Notes under the pieces: model-generated
Told to the model about the DNA's origin: nothing
Database searches by the model: none
The model's input: the letters and a program-made list of their open reading frames with translations, nothing else
In this document: one piece after another, positions 5,051-9,059 of the stretch
Numbering within the stretch: position 1 is the stretch's first letter
Layout: each line of letters opens with the position of its first letter
Translations under genes and position numbers: made by a program
Assembly: GCA_905234205.1 (NCBI GenBank)
Contig: CAJOGG010000139.1
Location: 1 to 9,059, forward strand
Reading direction: 5' to 3'
Source of the DNA: an uncultured Synergistales bacterium
GTDB taxonomy: Bacteria; Synergistota; Synergistia; Synergistales; Aminobacteriaceae
Length of the DNA: 9,059 bases

Positions 5051-6712
5051 ATGTTCAATGCTAATGACTGCATGACCCTTGATAAAATTTCTGCCAACAT
5101 GCCCGGAGCTTTACTTGTCTACAAAGCCAACGAAACTGAAGATATTATATTTGTGAGTGAAGAGATAGCCAAAATATTTGAATGCGATTCTGTTCAGGAT
5201 TTCATGAAATTTACAGGAGGCTGCTTTAACACAATCGTTTACCCTGAAGACATTGAGGAAGTAGACTCGATAATCAGGCAACAAATTTCAGCCACTAACG
5301 GTTTTGATTACGTCACGTATAGAATCATCACCAAGAACGGCAACATAAAAAAGATTGAGGATTGGGGACATTTTGTTCACGATGAAGAGCTAGGCGACGT
5401 TTATTACGTTTATCTTCATGATATGGAGTTGCGCGAGAAGCTCACAAAACTTTCAGGCCAGACGAGTCTACCAGAGCCACGAGCGAATTTGGTTGACGAG
5501 CTTACAGGGCTTGCTAACATGAAGGGGTTCAGACAACTTGCTCCGGAAAAAATCAAGGACTTCTTTAAGCGTGGCGGACAGCCCCATTGCGTGTACTTCA
5601 ACATCAGAAACTTTCACACTTACAACGAGACTTACGGCTTTGCGGGCGGCGATAGAATGTTGAAATCAATCGCTAGAATTTTGCAAGAAACTTTCCCACT
5701 TGGAATCATTGCTAGATTTAGCGACGATCATTTCGCAATCATAACCGTTCAGGAAGATCTACGAGAGCGCATTAACCGAATGAGCGTGCGTGTAAATAAC
5801 ATTAGGCGCGGTGTAATTGTTGAGATGAAGGCCGGAATTTTCACGATAACAGATCCCAAAATGGATATGAGCGTAATGTGTGATTATGCAAAGATAGCTT
5901 GTGATAGCATCAAACAGGACTATGGGACCAACGTTCAATTCTACAATGACAACATGGACGAGAAGACTCACCTTCAGGAACATATATTAGCAACATTCCA
6001 GCAAGCTATTGACGAGGAAAGAATCAAGATTTATTTGCAGCCGGTTGTTGACGTTGTTACGGGTAAGACAGCTTCGTTTGAGGCGTTCACACGTTGGGAG
6101 GATCCGAAATATGGCAGATTATCCCCGGCGAATTTCCTGTACGTCCTTGAAGAGCAACATTTGATTCACAAGCTTGATACGTTCGTGATTAACAAAGTCT
6201 GCGAGGTGTTGAAGCGTCGTAAGGACAGAGGCGAAGAGCTTGTCCCGGTCTCAATAAATCTTTCGCGCCTTGATTTTGAGTTGATTGACGTTGTGAAAGT
6301 GATTGAGGAGGCAACTTCCAAGAATAATATCTCGTCGGAAATGTTACGCTTTGAATTAACGGAGAGCTTAATAGCCGTTGACCTTGACGCAATGCAACGG
6401 GAGGCCAACAGGTTACGAGAGCACGGCTTCAAAGTTTGGATGGACGCGTTTGGATCTGGTTATTCGTCGTTGAAAGTGTTGAAGGATTTCACGCTTGACG
6501 GCTTGAAAATTGATATGGACATGATTAAATCGTACGACGACCAACGAGCCAACATAATTATCTCCGCAGTTATCGACATGGCCAAGAAGTTAGGGCTTCC
6601 TGCTTTGTCAAAAGGTGTAGAGACTCAAGAACAGCTTGAATTTTTGAAGAGGGCTGGTTGTGATTTAGCACAGGGATATTTATTCGGGAGGCCGGCACCA
6701 ATTAGAGATTAA
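5051..6712 (+). CDS. PAS-GGDEF-EAL protein with degenerate GGDEF and altered EAL active sites
   Basis: A 553-residue protein with no obvious membrane segment, so probably cytoplasmic. A PAS-like domain spans about 10-125, the GGDEF domain about 145-290 and the EAL domain about 305-550. The GGDEF signature is SDDHF (224-228), and the first metal-binding Asp position reads N184 (YFNIRNF), so diguanylate cyclase activity is very unlikely. In the EAL domain the signature is EAF (E344), with N403, E435/E438 (ELTES), K486/D488 (LKID) and Q541 (QGY) kept. However, DDFG is DAFG (D465, A466), and the usual AEGVE reads SKGVE, placing K521 where family enzymes have the catalytic Glu. Loss or strong reduction of phosphodiesterase activity is inferred; c-di-GMP binding may survive. 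It lies 44 nt after the receiver gene and is probably the operon's last gene and possible output. It overlaps rarA tail-to-tail by 4 nt. Confidence 0.88.
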   Translation: MFNANDCMTLDKISANMPGALLVYKANETEDIIFVSEEIAKIFECDSVQDFMKFTGGCFNTIVYPEDIEEVDSIIRQQISATNGFDYVTYRIITKNGNIKKIEDWGHFVHDEELGDVYYVYLHDMELREKLTKLSGQTSLPEPRANLVDELTGLANMKGFRQLAPEKIKDFFKRGGQPHCVYFNIRNFHTYNETYGFAGGDRMLKSIARILQETFPLGIIARFSDDHFAIITVQEDLRERINRMSVRVNNIRRGVIVEMKAGIFTITDPKMDMSVMCDYAKIACDSIKQDYGTNVQFYNDNMDEKTHLQEHILATFQQAIDEERIKIYLQPVVDVVTGKTASFEAFTRWEDPKYGRLSPANFLYVLEEQHLIHKLDTFVINKVCEVLKRRKDRGEELVPVSINLSRLDFELIDVVKVIEEATSKNNISSEMLRFELTESLIAVDLDAMQREANRLREHGFKVWMDAFGSGYSSLKVLKDFTLDGLKIDMDMIKSYDDQRANIIISAVIDMAKKLGLPALSKGVETQEQLEFLKRAGCDLAQGYLFGRPAPIRD

Positions 6713-8016
6713 GTTCGGTGTTGAGCTTTCCACTCCTTGATATTCGCTAAACGTTTCTTGTAATGAACTTCGCTGCCTTGTTCGGTGGGGGTGTAGTATT
6801 CTTTGCCCCTTAACTTCTCCGGTAAACATTCCATGCTCGTTAATTTCTCGTCGTAGTCGTGTGCATATTGATAACCTTTGCCGTAATTCAAGTCCTTCAT
6901 TAATTTCGTGGGGGCGTTACGAATATGTAAGGGTACAGGCTCGGCCAAGGTGTTAAGAGCGTCGTTTCGTGCGGCCATATAAGCAACATCAACTGAATTT
7001 GATTTCGGAGCTATTGACATATGAATCACAGCTTGGGTCAAGTGAACGGAACATTCAGGCATTCCTAGGAAGTGGCAGGCTTGATACGCAGCTATAGCCA
7101 TTGAGAGCGACGAAGGTTCAGCGAGTCCAATATCCTCACTAGCGAATCTCACAACGCGACGAGCAATATACAAAGGATCTTCACCGGCCTCAAGCATTCT
7201 AGCCAACCAATAAACAGCCGCATCAGGATCAGAATTGCGCATTGATTTATGTAACGCGGATATAAGATTGTAATGTTCTTCGCCGTTCTTGTCGTAGAGG
7301 AGTGATTTACGTGAAGTGCATTGCTCCAAAATTTCCTGCGTGATTATGATTTTACCGTCCGTGTTAGCTTGTGAGTTATTTGCGGCCATTTCCAACAACG
7401 ACAAAGCCGACCGCGCATCACCGTTTGAGAAAATCGCTATTGCCTTGAGAATTTCATCATCAGCGTAAACGTTATTGCCCAAAAAAGTTAAAGCCCTCCG
7501 CAACAATTTCACGAGGTCATCAGGTTCAAGAGCCTTTAGCACGAAAACTTTACAGCGTGACAATAAAGCACTGTTGATTTCAAATGATGGATTCTCCGTG
7601 GTAGCTCCGATTAAGATAATGCTTCCCTTCTCCACGAATGGCAAGAAAGCGTCCTGTTGAGCCTTATTAAACCTGTGAATCTCATCAACAAATAAAATCG
7701 TGCGTGCCCCAAAATTTCTGTTAGCTTCAGCTTGTTTCATGACCTCGCGAATCTCTTTAATCCCACTCGTAACGGCCGAAAAATTTATGAATTCAGCTTG
7801 AGTTTTGCGCGCGATTATGCTTGCTAAAGTCGTCTTGCCAACTCCAGGAGGCCCCCAAAATATCATCGACGGGATCTTATCGGAATCAATTATGCGGCGT
7901 AAAATTTTTCCTGGTGCTATTAAATGTTCTTGGCCTGCAAATTCATCGAGGGACTTTGGACGGATTCGAGCGGCTAATGGTTCGTCTGAAGCTCTTATGA
8001 ATAACGACTCGGGCAA
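6709..8016 (-). CDS. rarA: Replication-associated recombination protein A, AAA+ ATPase
   Basis: A 435-residue cytoplasmic clamp-loader-like AAA+ ATPase acting at stalled replication forks (RarA/MgsA/WRNIP1 family). Visible features are RPKSLDEFAGQEHL (19-32), Walker A GPPGVGKT (55-62), Walker B ILFVDEIH (107-114), sensor 1 GATTENPSFEIN (137-148), arginine finger in LLSRC (R154), and sensor 2 NGDAR (R202). The family-typical C-terminal half includes WLARMLEAGEDPLYIARR, the SEDIGLA segment, PKSNSVDVAY and LMKDLNYGKGYQYAHD. Full length and apparently intact. Start is TTG 8016: AAGGAG (8027-8032) lies 10 nt upstream, and the next Met, at residue 51, would cut just before Walker A. It is transcribed convergently with the signalling operon, sharing TTAA, and divergently from the binding-protein gene. 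Confidence 0.97.
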   Translation of the reverse strand: MPESLFIRASDEPLAARIRPKSLDEFAGQEHLIAPGKILRRIIDSDKIPSMIFWGPPGVGKTTLASIIARKTQAEFINFSAVTSGIKEIREVMKQAEANRNFGARTILFVDEIHRFNKAQQDAFLPFVEKGSIILIGATTENPSFEINSALLSRCKVFVLKALEPDDLVKLLRRALTFLGNNVYADDEILKAIAIFSNGDARSALSLLEMAANNSQANTDGKIIITQEILEQCTSRKSLLYDKNGEEHYNLISALHKSMRNSDPDAAVYWLARMLEAGEDPLYIARRVVRFASEDIGLAEPSSLSMAIAAYQACHFLGMPECSVHLTQAVIHMSIAPKSNSVDVAYMAARNDALNTLAEPVPLHIRNAPTKLMKDLNYGKGYQYAHDYDEKLTSMECLPEKLRGKEYYTPTEQGSEVHYKKRLANIKEWKAQHRT

Positions 8017-8026
8017 AAACTTATCT

Positions 8027-8032
8027 CTCCTT
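8027..8032 (-). promoter_or_regulatory. Ribosome binding site of rarA (TTG start)
   Basis: On the minus strand this reads AAGGAG, 10 nt before TTG 8016. No ATG or GTG in a usable position competes with it. Confidence 0.7.
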
Positions 8033-8047
8033 AATAGATTTTTTGGA

Positions 8048-8053
8048 ATTATA
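8048..8053 (-). promoter_or_regulatory. Predicted -10 box for rarA
   Basis: A perfect TATAAT on the minus strand. No good -35 is seen at 16-18 nt upstream, so only the -10 is called. The expected leader is about 25 nt. Confidence 0.4.
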
Positions 8054-8092
8054 GCTTAACTCTTTGAAACTTTCTTTAGAAATAAGAATGAG

Positions 8093-8101
8093 TGATATAA
8101 T
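8093..8101 (+). promoter_or_regulatory. Extended -10 promoter of the binding-protein gene
   Basis: TGATATAAT is a consensus extended -10 (TGnTATAAT). The -35 region is poor, which is common for extended -10 promoters. Transcription would start near 8108, giving a leader of about 34 nt. The following TTTTCGCAA is shared with the kinase operon promoter at 1138-1155. Confidence 0.6.
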
Positions 8102-8121
8102 TTTCGCAATTTTCATATTAC

Positions 8122-8128
8122 AAAGGAG
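8122..8128 (+). promoter_or_regulatory. Ribosome binding site of the binding-protein gene
   Basis: AAAGGAG lies 13 nt before ATG 8142. The spacing is a little long, but the signal peptide begins exactly at this ATG. Confidence 0.65.
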
Positions 8129-8141
8129 TTGTATTTATACG

Positions 8142-9059
8142 ATGCGTAAAATTTTGGCGGCATTAATGCTAGTGTTAATGTTCTCTGCTGTTGCTATGGC
8201 AGATGATGACGTTATCAAAGTCGGCGTATTCAATTGCTTAACAGGGCAAAACGCTTTCGGCGGACAATTGGAGCTTGAAGGCACACAGTTGGCTCACACG
8301 CTTTATCCTGAAATCCTCGGCAAAAAAGTTGAGCTCGTTATCGTTGATAATAAGTCCGACAAAGTTGAAGCAGCTAATGCTGTAACACGTTTGATTGAGA
8401 ATGACAAAGTAAACGCCATTATCGGCACTTATGGTTCATCACTTGCAATGGCTGGCGGAGAAGTTGCAGAGAAAGCTGGCGTTCCCGTAATCGGTACATC
8501 ATGCACCAACCCACTTGTAACCCAAGACAAAAAATTCTATTTCAGAGTATGCTTCATTGATCCTTTCCAAGGAGCTGGCGCGGCTACTTACGCTTATAGA
8601 AATCTTGGCCTCAAGAGAGCAGCTACACTCGTAGATATGAGCAACGATTACAGCGTAGGGCTTGGAAAATTCTTCCGTGATTCTTACAAGAAAATGGGAG
8701 GAGAAGTTGTTGCAAGTTTGTTCTATCAGTCAGGCGACACCGACTTCACAGCACAGCTTACGGCATTGATCGACGCTAAACCCGAAATAGTTTTCTTGCC
8801 GGCATATTTTGCAGAGGGAGCAATCGTGTTGAAGCAGGCTAAAGAGCTTGGCGCGGACTTCAAATTCATCGGAGCTGACGCAATGGACAACCCCGAGATC
8901 GTTACGCTTGGTGGCGAGGCTGTAGAAGGTTTCATGCACACAACGTTTGCTTATGATCCCTCAATGCCTCAAATGAACGACGTAGCAAAGGCCTTCACCG
9001 AAGAATGGAACAAGATTCACCCCGACAAAGCCCCGAACGTAAATTGCGCTCTTGGTTAT
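8142..9059 (+). CDS. Branched-chain amino-acid type ABC transporter substrate-binding protein (LivJ/LivK-like), partial
   Basis: The first 306 codons of a periplasmic binding protein (Peripla_BP_6 type); the family is usually about 370-390 residues, so roughly the last fifth is outside the window. A Sec signal peptide (MRK, then a hydrophobic core) has a probable cleavage after A20 in AMA-DDD. There is no Cys at the cleavage site, so it is not a lipoprotein, implying a true periplasm. Mature landmarks are IKVGVFNCLTGQNAFGG (25-41), an IIGTYGSSLAMAGGEVAEKAGVPVIG stretch with the ligand-contact serines, FRVCFIDPFQG, and QSGDTDFTAQL. Substrate is probably an aliphatic amino acid or similar; specificity cannot be read from sequence. 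Permease and ATPase genes would be expected just beyond the right edge. It is divergent from rarA. Confidence 0.93.
   Translation, partial: MRKILAALMLVLMFSAVAMADDDVIKVGVFNCLTGQNAFGGQLELEGTQLAHTLYPEILGKKVELVIVDNKSDKVEAANAVTRLIENDKVNAIIGTYGSSLAMAGGEVAEKAGVPVIGTSCTNPLVTQDKKFYFRVCFIDPFQGAGAATYAYRNLGLKRAATLVDMSNDYSVGLGKFFRDSYKKMGGEVVASLFYQSGDTDFTAQLTALIDAKPEIVFLPAYFAEGAIVLKQAKELGADFKFIGADAMDNPEIVTLGGEAVEGFMHTTFAYDPSMPQMNDVAKAFTEEWNKIHPDKAPNVNCALGY

Noticed and set aside
6713..6790. Bidirectional terminator between the operon and rarA
   Set aside because: This stretch is rarA coding sequence and shows only short inverted matches with no GC-rich stem followed by a T-run.
7805..8059. Plus-strand open frame of 84 codons over the rarA 5' end
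   Set aside because: It lies antisense to the Walker A region of an intact rarA and extends into the intergenic region without a ribosome site.

Overview
The window looks like chromosomal DNA from a diderm (outer-membrane) bacterium. The substrate-binding protein at the right end has a plain Sec signal peptide with no lipobox cysteine, which fits a periplasm. Shine-Dalgarno sites are purine-rich and two genes start at TTG. Base composition looks mid-range, slightly AT-rich by eye. A LivK-type amino-acid binding protein and large multi-domain signalling proteins would fit a gut or anaerobic lineage such as Synergistota, but that taxon is a guess.

Layout. (1) 1-492, minus: the first 164 codons of a short-type glycogen branching enzyme (glgB). 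(2) 573-1091, minus: a stand-alone 172-residue protein resembling the EVE/PUA-like reader domain usually fused to HNH or restriction nucleases. (3) 1092-1187: a divergent intergenic region with overlapping promoters. (4) 1188-6712, plus: a four-gene signalling operon. It contains a 7TM hybrid histidine kinase with a C-terminal receiver; a second 7TM histidine kinase overlapping it by 1 nt; a receiver-only reading frame that is probably the detached C-terminus of that second kinase, separated by a +1 frame offset; and a PAS-GGDEF-EAL protein whose GGDEF and EAL active sites are both altered. (5) 6709-8016, minus: RarA/MgsA AAA+ ATPase, overlapping the operon tail-to-tail by 4 nt. (6) 8017-8141: a second divergent promoter region. 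(7) 8142-9059, plus: the start of a branched-chain amino-acid type ABC transporter binding protein, running off the window.

The signalling operon is the interesting part. The two kinases keep their phospho-acceptor histidines and all ATP-binding boxes at almost identical residue numbers (H263/H264, N380/N381, G1 at 413 in both, G2 at 443 in both), so they look like a tandem duplication. Both receiver ends are disturbed: the first receiver lacks about nine residues just after its phospho-Asp, and the second is offset by one nucleotide from its kinase. Restoring one frame gives a 639-residue hybrid kinase, close to 632 plus the nine missing residues. No HPt domain and no DNA-binding output lie in the window. 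The only candidate output is the PAS-GGDEF-EAL protein, which probably cannot make c-di-GMP and may not degrade it, so a binding or scaffold role is the likeliest reading.

No tRNA, rRNA, CRISPR array, insertion sequence or convincing intrinsic terminator was seen.
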